52,541 nucleotides of DNA from an uncultured Bacteroidia bacterium (GTDB taxonomy: Bacteria > Bacteroidota > Bacteroidia > Bacteroidales > UBA932). The notes beneath the pieces were generated by a model. It made no database searches. It saw nothing but the letters and a program-made list of their open reading frames with translations, and had not been told where the DNA came from. Every line of letters starts with the position of its first letter. Positions within the stretch are counted from its first letter, which is position 1. The stretch is taken from the NCBI GenBank assembly GCA_902785575.1, contig CACZZF010000020.1:1-52541 (forward strand), in the 5' to 3' direction. The position numbers were made by a program, and so were the translations under genes. This document shows positions 1-8,600 of the stretch, in pieces.

Positions 1-549
1 GTAGGATATGGTGAGAGTCTCAGACCTTCCTATCATCGTGGCGAGACCGCTCGAGAACGTGCCCGGCATGCCAATCTGGCCGGACGGGAGAGTCGTCGTA
101 ATGACCGCGGTAGAAGAGTGGCCCTCGCCATCGGGCTCAGCATAAGTCGCGTCACTCCTGTAGGGATACAAACCCCACACGTAATCCTTCTCCGACTCTC
201 CGTCGTCACCGATTATCATCGAGACGAGCCCGACGAACTTCGCCTTGCGGGAAGGCTCCGTGTTGATTGAGGTGAACTTCGCGGACTGGCCGGCACTGAA
301 TATCTTGATCGTGTCGCCGGGAGTCCAATAAGTCTTAGGAACCCCGTTCTCAAATATCAAGGTGGTCCTGGTGGCGGCGTCATCGGCCTGCGCACCTTCG
401 GAGATATCGGCGGTGATGATCACCTCACGGAGATCTGTTTGATGGTCGGTGACCTCGGGGTCTTGAAGATCATAATCGGTCACCTGGCAGGAGACCAGGG
501 AAGCGATCACAGCGACAAAAGCCGCCAATCGTCTATTAATAATGCTCAT
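1..549 (-). CDS. Fimbrillin-like surface lipoprotein, partial (C-terminus beyond left edge)
   Basis: An open frame of 183 codons begins at the ATG at 549 and leaves the window without a stop. Residues 1-21 form a short basic start, a hydrophobic stretch and a lipobox ending SLVSC with Cys21, so lipidation and outer-membrane anchoring are likely. A segment RTTLIF near residue 61 followed by WTPGDTIKIF near 75-84 is typical of Bacteroidales fimbrillin/Mfa-like lipoproteins. It resembles the lipoprotein at 37396-38469 in layout. It lies about 100 bp downstream of xylA, in AT-rich DNA where I found no convincing promoter. The family call rests on the N-terminal third only; another cell-surface lipoprotein is possible. 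Confidence 0.7.
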   Translation of the reverse strand, partial: MSIINRRLAAFVAVIASLVSCQVTDYDLQDPEVTDHQTDLREVIITADISEGAQADDAATRTTLIFENGVPKTYWTPGDTIKIFSAGQSAKFTSINTEPSRKAKFVGLVSMIIGDDGESEKDYVWGLYPYRSDATYAEPDGEGHSSTAVITTTLPSGQIGMPGTFSSGLATMIGRSETLTISY

Positions 550-649
550 AATGGAATAGTTTAATCGTCGTTTGTGTCAATACGGCTATAAATATACTAT
601 AAAATATATAAACAAATTGATATTTAATTATTTACCGCCACAAATACAA

Positions 650-1960
650 TTACAGGTACATATTCAGTATAGTCTCATAGAGTTCTTGCTGTCCGCTCTT
701 CTGGGCAGGTTCCGCATGAGTCTTGGCGTATTCCACGAGTTCCTCGAGGGACATCTTACCCTCCTCAAACTTCTTGCCTTCTCCCTCGTCAAACGATGCG
801 TAACGCTTCTCAAGCATACCAGGGATAGGAGACTCCTCGACAATAGCCGCGGCTGCGAGCAAGGCCCTGGCCATGGCGTCCATTCCGCAGATGTGGGCGA
901 TAAAGATGTCCTGAGGATCAGTCGAGTTACGACGAAGCTTGGCGTCGAAGTTTGAACCGCCATTGCCGAGACCTCCATTCCTTATAATCTGGAGCATAGC
1001 CTGAGTCAGGTCGAAAAGATCCACCGGGAACTGGTCAGTGTCCCACCCGTTCTGGTAGTCTCCCCTATTGGCGTCGATCGAGCCCAACATACCGTTATCC
1101 ACAGCGACAGCCAACTCATGCTCGAAGGTGTGGCCGGCCAATGTGGCGTGGTTAACCTCGATGTTGACCTTGAAGTCCTTGTCCAAACCATGCGCTCGCA
1201 GGAAGCCGATTACGGTCTCTGTGTCCACATCGTACTGATGCTTAGTCGGTTCCATCGGTTTCGGCTCGATTAGGAATGTACCGGTGAAACCATTGGCGCG
1301 GGCATAGTCACGGGCCGCCTTAAGCATATTGGCGAGATGGTCTTTCTCTCTCTGCATCTGGGTGTTGAGAAGCGATGTGTAACCCTCGCGTCCTCCCCAG
1401 AACACATAGTTGGTTCCACCGAGCTTGATTGTGGCGTCGATGGCGTTCTTGATCTGAACAGCGGCACGGGCGACAACACCGAACTCCGGGTTAGTCGCGG
1501 CGCCGTTCATATATCTCTTATGACCGAAGACATTGGCAGTGCCCCAAAGGAGCTTGATGCCTGTCCCTTTCATCTTCTCGAGAGCGTAATCTGTGATAAC
1601 CTTCATCCTCTCCTCATATTCAGCGATAGTCGGAGCTTCTTCGACAAGATCCACATCATGGAAACAGAAGTACTTGATACCCAACTTCTCCATGATCTCG
1701 AATCCGGCGTCCATCTTATCCTTCGCTCTTTGGATCGGGCAGTCAGCCTTGTCCCACTCATACTCCCGGGTCTGGCCCCCAAACTGGTCCCCACTCGCCT
1801 GTCCGAGAGTGTGCCACCAAGCCATGGCGAATTTCAACCAGTCTTCCATCCTCTTTCCGAGGACTATGCGATCGGGTTCATAATAGTGGAATGCCAAAGG
1901 GTTCTTGCCTTGAGGTCCCTCGAAGGGGATCTTTCCGATTTGCGGGAAATACTCTTTCAT
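650..1960 (-). CDS. xylA: Xylose isomerase
   Basis: Converts D-xylose to D-xylulose in the cytosol using divalent metal. The protein has 436 residues, close to the roughly 440 of E. coli XylA, and keeps the active-site set: His101 and Asp104 in FHDVD, Lys234, and metal ligands Glu232, Glu268, His271, Asp296, Asp307, Asp309 and Asp339. The start at 1960 is 23 bp downstream of the xylB stop, so the two are co-transcribed, kinase first. No separate promoter is evident in the gap. Function is essentially certain from the complete catalytic set. Confidence 0.97.
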   Translation of the reverse strand: MKEYFPQIGKIPFEGPQGKNPLAFHYYEPDRIVLGKRMEDWLKFAMAWWHTLGQASGDQFGGQTREYEWDKADCPIQRAKDKMDAGFEIMEKLGIKYFCFHDVDLVEEAPTIAEYEERMKVITDYALEKMKGTGIKLLWGTANVFGHKRYMNGAATNPEFGVVARAAVQIKNAIDATIKLGGTNYVFWGGREGYTSLLNTQMQREKDHLANMLKAARDYARANGFTGTFLIEPKPMEPTKHQYDVDTETVIGFLRAHGLDKDFKVNIEVNHATLAGHTFEHELAVAVDNGMLGSIDANRGDYQNGWDTDQFPVDLFDLTQAMLQIIRNGGLGNGGSNFDAKLRRNSTDPQDIFIAHICGMDAMARALLAAAAIVEESPIPGMLEKRYASFDEGEGKKFEEGKMSLEELVEYAKTHAEPAQKSGQQELYETILNMYL

Positions 1961-1983
1961 GATGCTTTTGTGTTATTTATTAA

Positions 1984-3474
1984 TTATATGTTCAAATTGT
2001 CAAGCCAGATTGAATATGCTTCAAGATAGGGAGAGCGGTCTGTCGGAGGCTCAATTACCGCCAGTCTCTCGAGGGTCGCGAAAGCCTCATTGTGATTCTT
2101 GTATATGCCAGCTCCGATTCCAGCCGCCTTGGCGGCACCTGCGGCACCGTCGGTGTCGAGAAGCTCAATTGTCGAACCTGTAACCGCGGAGAGGGTATCC
2201 CTGAAGATAGGGCTCAAGAACATATTGGCCTTGCCTGCCCTGATCACTCCGACGTCCATCCCCATCCTCTTCATGATGTCAATACCGTAATTGAAGGAGA
2301 ATACGATTCCCTCCTGGGTGGCCCGGATAAGGTGTTTCCAGGTGTGGACGTTGAAGTTAAGTCCGGACACTCCGAATCCGACTTCTTTGTTGCCGAGCAT
2401 TCGCTCCGCCCCGTTTCCGAAAGGATAAACCGAGACCCCGCCTGATCCAACAGGAATCACCTCAGCGGCCTCATTCATCTCATCGTACATCATTCCCCTA
2501 GGAACGACATTTCTTCTTACCCAGGCGTTGGCTATGCCTGTACCATTAATGCAAAGGAGTATTCCAAGACGAGGGTTGTCCTGGGTGTGATTGACATGGG
2601 CGAAGGTGTTGACTCTGGATTCCGGATCATAAGAGACCTTGCCGCTCACTCCGTAGACCACTCCGGATGTGCCGGCGGTGGCAGCTATATCTCCAGGCTC
2701 GAACACATTAAGAGACAATGCGTTATTAGGCTGGTCCCCAGCCCTGTAAGTGACAGGGATTCCGACCGGCAAGCCTAATTCCTGGGCAACTTCGAAACCG
2801 ATTCTACCCTGCTCTGAGAAGGTGGGGCATATTTCCGGAAGCAAGTCCTCATCGAAACCGAACCAATCCATCAGGAAAGATGCCGGGCGATTCTCCTTGA
2901 AATCCCAGAACATTCCTTCGGACAAGCCGCTCACCGTTGTCCTCTGCTCCCTGGTCAACCTATAAGCGATATAGTCCCCTGGGAGCATGATTGTGGCGAT
3001 ACGGTCAAAAATCTCAGGCTCATTCTCTTTGACCCAGGCCAGCTTTGAAGCGGTGAAATTACCGGGAGAGTTCAACAAATGCCCGAGACAATTCTCTTTC
3101 CCAAGAGCCTGGAAGGCGGCTTCCCCATAAGGAACAGCCCTGGAATCACACCAGATGATCGAATTCCTCAGGAGTTTGCCATCCTTGTCAAGGCAGACAA
3201 GGCCATGCATCTGATAAGAGATGCCAATAGCGGCTATATCATTCGGAGACTGACCAGGGATCCCTGTCCTGACTTGCTCCAACACATCCTTAGTCGCGAG
3301 TTTTAGGTTCTCCCACCAGCTCTCAGGATCCTGCTCAGCCCAACCGGCCTTCAAAGAAATTATCGTGTTCTCATGCTTGGGATAGAATGCGCTGGCGACA
3401 CATTTGCCGCTGTCAGCATCCACAAGGCTCGCCTTCACCGACGAGCTTCCCACGTCGTAACCCAAAAGATACAT
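1984..3474 (-). CDS. xylB: Xylulokinase (FGGY family)
   Basis: Phosphorylates D-xylulose to D-xylulose 5-phosphate, feeding the pentose phosphate pathway. The 496-residue length fits the family. The N-terminal ribonuclease-H-like fold starts with GYDVGSSSVK (Asp7), the substrate-side YQMHGLV motif is at 87-93, and the AGDQPNN segment holds the predicted catalytic base Asp247. The second FGGY lobe with ATAGTSGVVYG follows. Its start is 4 bp after the sirtuin stop and xylA follows 23 bp downstream, so it sits inside an operon ATPase-sirtuin-xylB-xylA. Other FGGY kinases are possible by fold, but xylA next to it makes xylulose the expected substrate. Confidence 0.95.
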   Translation of the reverse strand: MYLLGYDVGSSSVKASLVDADSGKCVASAFYPKHENTIISLKAGWAEQDPESWWENLKLATKDVLEQVRTGIPGQSPNDIAAIGISYQMHGLVCLDKDGKLLRNSIIWCDSRAVPYGEAAFQALGKENCLGHLLNSPGNFTASKLAWVKENEPEIFDRIATIMLPGDYIAYRLTREQRTTVSGLSEGMFWDFKENRPASFLMDWFGFDEDLLPEICPTFSEQGRIGFEVAQELGLPVGIPVTYRAGDQPNNALSLNVFEPGDIAATAGTSGVVYGVSGKVSYDPESRVNTFAHVNHTQDNPRLGILLCINGTGIANAWVRRNVVPRGMMYDEMNEAAEVIPVGSGGVSVYPFGNGAERMLGNKEVGFGVSGLNFNVHTWKHLIRATQEGIVFSFNYGIDIMKRMGMDVGVIRAGKANMFLSPIFRDTLSAVTGSTIELLDTDGAAGAAKAAGIGAGIYKNHNEAFATLERLAVIEPPTDRSPYLEAYSIWLDNLNI

Positions 3475-3478
3475 CTAC

Positions 3479-4180
3479 TCAAAGCTTGCTTATGAATATC
3501 TCCATACCTTTAGTGGCGACCTCCCGGATATGGGTGATCTTCGGATCGTAAATAGCCACATCCTCCGGGTCGATAAGATAAACCGGAGTACCGGACTTGG
3601 CGTAGCGGTACAATCCGGCCGCCGGATAAACATTCAACGAAGTACCCACGATCAACATTATATCAGCGTCAGCGACCACGTCGATCGCCTTCTCTATCTT
3701 GGGAACGGCCTCACCGAAGAACACGATATGTGGCCGCAACTGGCTTCCGTTTGGAGCCAGATCGCCGATATTGACCGGTTCGTATCCGACATCGATAACC
3801 TCTTTCTCTGAATATGTCCTATCATAAACCCCGTCCTCTGGACGGACCTTGGTCGCTTCTCCGTGGAGGTGAATGACACGAGTGCTGCCCGCCCTCTCGT
3901 GGAGGTTATCCACATTCTGGGTTATGACTGTGACATCATAGTCCTTCTCCAGGCCGGCTATCGCGAGATGGGCGGCGTTAGGCTTCGACTGGGAAAGTTG
4001 TACCCTCAACTGGTTGTAAAAGCCAAGTACCAGCTTCCTGTTCCTGTACCATCCCTCAATAGACGCCACTTCTTGCGGGTCATATTCCCCCCAAAGGCCT
4101 CCTGAGCCCCTGAATGTGGCAAGCCCACTCTCAGCGCTGACACCGGCTCCGGTCAAGACAGCTATTTTCTTCTTAGGCAT
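3479..4180 (-). CDS. Sirtuin-type NAD-dependent protein deacylase lacking zinc cysteines
   Basis: Sir2-family enzyme expected to remove acyl groups from lysines using NAD. I choose the ATG at 4180 (233 aa, MPKKKIAVLTGAGVSAESG) over the longer start at 4255. It directly follows the upstream TGA (TGATATG) and puts the GAGVSAESG nucleotide motif at residues 11-19. TQNVDNLH is at 87-94, the catalytic histidine at about 106 in HLHGE, and GTSLNVYPA near the C-terminus. The region that normally holds the four zinc-binding cysteines has none; it reads DLAPNGSQLRPHIVFFGE, a form I recall from other Bacteroidetes sirtuins. It lies between an ATPase and xylB in one transcription unit. Confidence 0.9.
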   Translation of the reverse strand: MPKKKIAVLTGAGVSAESGLATFRGSGGLWGEYDPQEVASIEGWYRNRKLVLGFYNQLRVQLSQSKPNAAHLAIAGLEKDYDVTVITQNVDNLHERAGSTRVIHLHGEATKVRPEDGVYDRTYSEKEVIDVGYEPVNIGDLAPNGSQLRPHIVFFGEAVPKIEKAIDVVADADIMLIVGTSLNVYPAAGLYRYAKSGTPVYLIDPEDVAIYDPKITHIREVATKGMEIFISKL

Positions 4181-4181
4181 A

Positions 4182-5336
4182 TCAGTTATTCTTGAAATAG
4201 GTGTTTTTAAGCCAATACTCGAAAAGAGGATCGAAGATAACCGGACGTTCGTCATCCCCCACGAAGGTCAGGATCTCTTTCTTCATCAACGCGTCTTTAA
4301 GTCTCCGGACATTCGCTGAGGAGTTAAGGGAATACTTCCTGATCACCTCAGCCGTGCTGAACTTCGTGTACCCGTCAATGATTGCCTTGAGAAGGCTGAC
4401 CTGGAAAGTGGTGAGATCGTTCATCGTGGCTATGAACCTTCCACGATGGATGGAAATTATCGTATCCAAGGCTTCAAGGAGCACAGGCTCCATGATATAG
4501 CCCTTTGAAAGAGAGTCGCAGATTGATGTGAAATGATTGATATAGAACAGATTGCACTTGAATAGGCGGCATGCTCCGCCAATCAGGTCCCGGTCTATAA
4601 CCTTACCGCTCGCGAGGAAACCTTTGATTATATGCTCAACAATCTCCCGCTCATCGACCTTGCTGAGGGAGAAGTGCTCGACACGGCGGTAGAAGAAATG
4701 GCGTCTCACAAAAATGTCCCTCATGGCGTTGTACATGGACCCTAGGAAGATATAGGAGAAATTCTTGTTTCCGGCCTGCCTGCCCTCATCAATCACCTCT
4801 TCCATCAGCTTGAACAACTTCTCCCCGTCATCCGTCAAGTCAAGGTTCTGGAACTCGTCAATAATCAGGAAAAACTTCTCGTGGCGGTCCTCAGCCAGAC
4901 GGTATGGGAGTCTTAGGACTTCCTTGATATCTGTGTCGTTAATCTCCCAATTAGTGGAAAGGATAGCGTCAGAGGATGAGTAAGCCGCGGGATCAAATAT
5001 GAAATGAGTACCCGAAAGATACTTGGAAACCACCTGGGCATATTCATCAGGGGTCGAGGCCACAAGCCTGATGACGGCCGAGCCCAACCTTCTTGCCAAA
5101 GCCTCGTTCGAACGGATGTCGAGAGCGGTGATTTCCCCGGTGACAAATCTCGCCCCGGAGACCTTCATCTTGGTCAAGACCTGATGGACAATGGATTTCT
5201 TACCCGTTCCTACCGGTTCCCAGAGAACCACATTCTCTCCTTGTGAGAGCAGGTTAGCGAGGATGGCACAGTCTTCTTTACGGCCTATAAAATGCTGGCC
5301 TGTCACATACTTATTGTACAAAAACGGGCTGTCCAT
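4182..5336 (-). CDS. AAA-type ATPase of the prokaryotic archaeal-ATPase-like family
   Basis: A 384-residue putative ATPase. After the start (MDSPFLYNKYVTGQHFIGR, typical of this Bacteroidetes family) there is a P-loop-like EPVGTGKKS at 40-48, in which the usual first glycine is replaced by Glu. A Walker B stretch FFLIIDEF lies at 155-162. The C-terminal half looks like a winged-helix region, ending DPLFEYWLKNTYF, as in other members. Substrate and role are unknown; some relatives are described as toxin-like or mobile-element-linked. It heads the operon that continues into the sirtuin with 1 bp between stop and start. A possible promoter lies at 5359-5366. Confidence 0.75.
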   Translation of the reverse strand: MDSPFLYNKYVTGQHFIGRKEDCAILANLLSQGENVVLWEPVGTGKKSIVHQVLTKMKVSGARFVTGEITALDIRSNEALARRLGSAVIRLVASTPDEYAQVVSKYLSGTHFIFDPAAYSSSDAILSTNWEINDTDIKEVLRLPYRLAEDRHEKFFLIIDEFQNLDLTDDGEKLFKLMEEVIDEGRQAGNKNFSYIFLGSMYNAMRDIFVRRHFFYRRVEHFSLSKVDEREIVEHIIKGFLASGKVIDRDLIGGACRLFKCNLFYINHFTSICDSLSKGYIMEPVLLEALDTIISIHRGRFIATMNDLTTFQVSLLKAIIDGYTKFSTAEVIRKYSLNSSANVRRLKDALMKKEILTFVGDDERPVIFDPLFEYWLKNTYFKNN

Positions 5337-5353
5337 TGAAATAACATTTTTGT

Positions 5354-5386
5354 TTTGACAAAATTAAGAAATTTTTCATATCTTTG
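5354..5386 (+). promoter_or_regulatory. Bacteroidetes-type promoter of rpsU
   Basis: TTTG at 5354-5357 and TATCTTTG at 5379-5386 are separated by 21 bp, matching the primary sigma-factor consensus (-33 TTTG, -7 TAnnTTTG). Transcription should begin near 5392, giving a leader of about 30 nt. Confidence 0.85.
5359..5366 (-). promoter_or_regulatory. Possible -7 element for the ATPase-sirtuin-xylBA operon
   Basis: Read on the minus strand this is TAATTTTG, matching TAnnTTTG, 22 nt before the ATPase ATG at 5336. No good TTTG is found at the right distance upstream. It lies inside the spacer of the divergent rpsU promoter, so the two promoters would overlap. Confidence 0.4.
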
Positions 5387-5401
5387 CACCCGCTTTGATA
5401 A

Positions 5402-5410
5402 AAAGGAGGT
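5402..5410 (+). promoter_or_regulatory. Strong Shine-Dalgarno of rpsU
   Basis: AAAGGAGGT, a near-perfect anti-SD complement, lies 12 nt before the ATG at 5423. Bacteroidetes genes generally lack such sites, while rpsU is known as an exception: S21 helps to hide the 16S rRNA tail, so its own mRNA can sense S21-lacking ribosomes. Confidence 0.85.
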
Positions 5411-5422
5411 GGTAAATTAGTT

Positions 5423-5617
5423 ATGATCATAGTTCCTATCAAGGAAGGCGAGAACATCGAAAGGGCTCTTAAGAAATTCAAGAGAAAGTTCGAGAAGACC
5501 GGTGCTGTCCGCGAAATGCGCGCCCGCAAGAACTTCGAGAAGCCTTCTGTGAAGAAGAGAGCGGCGAGGATGAAAGCCATCTACGTCCAGCACCTCCAGC
5601 TCCAGGACGAGCAGTAA
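5423..5617 (+). CDS. rpsU: 30S ribosomal protein bS21
   Basis: A 64-residue basic protein starting MIIVPIKEGENIERALKKFK, the standard bS21 beginning, followed by an Arg/Lys-rich helix (KKRAARMKAIYVQH) that contacts 16S rRNA near the anti-Shine-Dalgarno. It is a single-gene unit with a consensus promoter at 5354-5386 and a hairpin terminator at 5639-5668. The ATG at 5423 is fixed by the strong SD upstream. In Bacteroidetes bS21 takes part in occluding the anti-SD, so autoregulation through its own SD is likely by analogy; the window shows only the SD. Confidence 0.97.
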   Translation: MIIVPIKEGENIERALKKFKRKFEKTGAVREMRARKNFEKPSVKKRAARMKAIYVQHLQLQDEQ

Positions 5618-5638
5618 TCACACGCTTATATTTTTAGA

Positions 5639-5668
5639 AGACAAATCCATGTGGGTTTGTCTTTTTTG
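5639..5668 (+). terminator. Intrinsic terminator of rpsU
   Basis: Stem AGACAAATCC (5639-5648) pairs with GGGTTTGTCT (5653-5662) around a 4-nt loop, with one G-T pair, followed by a T run. An ATG for the next frame at 5649 lies inside this hairpin and is therefore not a credible start for the AsmA-like gene. Confidence 0.9.
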
Positions 5669-5684
5669 TTATAAATTTGTAGAT

Positions 5685-8600
5685 GTGAGCAAGCGTGGAA
5701 AGCATCTGGCCCTCAAGATTATCCTCTGGTCCATCCTTGGGCTGGTGGTGGCGGTGGCCGTGGCGGTTCAGGTTGTTTTAAGCCCGAAGGTCTTGACCAG
5801 ATTGGCCAACAAATATGCGGCGGAATACGTGGACGGGGAGGTCAGGTTCTCGAACATCAAGGCTTCTGTCTTCAAGAGTTTCCCGAACCTAAATGTGACC
5901 GCTGACGGGTTCTCCGTCGTGGGCCAGGACCCGCCTGACACACTGGCCAGTTTTGACCGCCTGAGCCTTTCCATCAACTATATGGAAGCCCTGAAAGGGA
6001 AGGTCAAAGTCAAGCACGCCATCCTTGAGCATCCCAGGATATTCCTCCACCAATACGACTCCACCAGAGCCAGTTGGAACATAATCAAGATACCTTCCAG
6101 CGAAGACACTTCTTCCTTCACGCTGCCTCCAATATCTGTCGGGAGGGTGAGCCTGGAGAAATCCCCTTATATTGAATATAAAAACGATCCTGATTCCATT
6201 GCCGCCGCGGTAAGCGTGGATCACCTCACAATCAAAAACCTTAAGGACCATTACGGGATTGATCTCGACTCAAAGGTCGCCCTGAACATGACCTCCACGG
6301 GGAAGATGGACCTGCCTGTAAAAATCCAGTCTGAACTATATACCGACTTCGAACGGAAGGTGTTTTCTATCAAGGATTTAAAGGCTTCCTTGGCAATGCT
6401 TGATCTTCAAGCTGAGGGCATGGTCGACATGTCTTCCGACAGCATCTACATCAAGGCCTCGGCAGCCATGGACGATGAGCCTGTAAGAGACGTGACCCGG
6501 TATTTCGGAGACAACTTCCCTATCCTCAAGAAATTGGATACGGATGCCATGCTTTCTTTGGACGCTGATTGTGACGGTTTCTACAACCCCAAGACAGGCA
6601 AGTTGCCGGAACTGACTGTCCATGCCTTCGTTCCGGATTCCAAGATAGCCTGGAAGGGATTGGATGAGAAAGGCAGGTTCGATCTGGACGCCACAGCATA
6701 CATCCGGGACGGGATTCTTTCAGCCGAGGTTCCAGATTTATGTCTGAAGATCAAAGGAGCGGATGTCGATCTTAAGGGTTCCTCAGAGGACCTGCTTAAC
6801 GGAGACCCTCTCCTTAAGGTGGATAGCCGTCTGCACTTGGTTCTGGATTCTTTGATGAGATTCCTGCCAGAAGGGACAGATATTCGGGCCAGAGGCAACT
6901 TGGATGGGTATTTGAAAGGCAGTTTCAAACTATCCCAACTGGATCTTTATAATTTTGACAAAATCGGTCTCCAAGGTTCTCTTTCAAGTCCCGGAATCAG
7001 GGTCCGGGCGTTCGGTGACACACTATCCGCTTTCCTTGGCCGGACTGCCGTGTCACTTGGTCCTTTATCCAAAACATCACCTTCAGACTCATCCTCAAAG
7101 CATGTGGGATTGACAGCCTCCGTAGACAGTTTGTCCGCGCAATATGGGCCTTCCACATATTTCAGGGGCCGAGGAATAAGATTGACCGCGCGAAATTCCG
7201 AAGAGACGGTCAAAGGAACAAAAAACCGTCACCCTCTGACCGGACGAGTTGACATCACATCCATCGGAATGATGGATCTCGACTCCTGCTTTGTGGGTGT
7301 GAGGGATTCTAAGAACACTTACAAGCTTTACCAGGCGCCCAAGAATGGTGAGACAACTCCTTACCTTAACATCAGCAGCCAGAACAAGAGGATATTCGTC
7401 AGGGAAAGCGTGAACAGGTACTCCATGGAGGATGCTTCCTTGGCCGTAACAGCCAGCCCCGTGAACACGTCACGACAGAATCGCGGTCCCGGGTTTGCCG
7501 AAGGAAGGAGGCCTCGCAGGGACTCTCTCGGGCTAAGACGCCCTTCGACAGGCTCAGGGCAGCGCTCTGTCCGACCTATTTATGAGAGGGACTTCGAGAA
7601 GAAAGATATCCGTATCAGCCTTGGAGAATCATTCTCCAAATTCATGCGGGAATGGAATATATCCGGGAATCTTTCGGTCGGGAACGGGAAAGTCATCACC
7701 CCTTACATGCCGTTGGAAAACAGTTTGTCCGGGCTTGAGGGCAAATTCACCAACAACCAGATAGACCTCGCCAACCTGACTCTTCGCTCCGGATCGTCAG
7801 ACATTTCAGCGAGAGGCACATTGTCAGGACTGAGGAGAGCCTTGGCTTCCGGAAGAGGTATGTTGAATCTCGACCTTAACCTTAGCTCTGACACCATTGA
7901 TGTTAATGAGCTTCTTGTGGCGATCAACGCCGGAGGGCAGTTCACCCCTCCCGGAGGCAATGCCGCCTTGTCCGGGGTCGATGATAACGAATATATGGAG
8001 GTGGTTAAAGAAGAAGCCGTGACTGATACGGCATCGCTGTCTTCCCTTATTGTCGTCCCGGGTAACCTCAACGCCAAAGTCAATGTCCAGGCCGGCACAA
8101 TCCGATATTCAGATCTCGAGACATCCTTCGCCTCCGCCGATCTGGAGATGAAGGACAGGTGCCTCCAAGTTTCCAATACCCTTGCGATGACCAACATGGG
8201 GGAAGTGTTTATGGAGGGTTTCTACGCCACACGTAGCAAGCAAGACATCACGTCAGGCTTTGACCTTATGTTCTCGAATATTACCGCCGAGAAAGTCATC
8301 CAGCTCTTCCCTGCCGTCGACAGCATTATCCCTATGCTCAAGGCCTTCTCCGGGATGCTGGACTGCGAGCTGGCCGCCACCGCATCCATAGATACGGCGA
8401 TGAATATCATGCTGCCTACTCTTAACGGAATGGTGAAAATAGACGGGAAAGACCTGACTCTTTCTGAGAGCGCCGAACTGGACAAACTGCGTAAAACCCT
8501 GAGATTCAAGGATAGGGACTCCAGCTATATCGATAAGATGTCGGTCAGGGGAATAGTAAAGGAGAATCAGCTGGAGGTATTCCCGTTCATCTTGAAAGTG

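Noticed and set aside
650..3474. Many long frames on the plus strand opposite xylA and xylB
   Set aside because: They lie antisense to genes with complete catalytic sets, have no family motifs and differ in composition; treated as shadows.
650..3474. xylA/xylB as part of a polysaccharide utilisation locus
   Set aside because: No SusC, SusD, glycoside hydrolase or sensor gene is adjacent; only the core xylose steps are seen.
4181..4255. Longer start of the sirtuin at 4255
   Set aside because: It overlaps 70 nt of the ATPase gene and puts 25 non-family residues before the Rossmann start.
5649..5684. ATG at 5649 as start of the AsmA-like gene
   Set aside because: It lies inside the rpsU terminator hairpin and adds a Cys/Trp-rich stretch atypical of this family; GTG at 5685 fits better.
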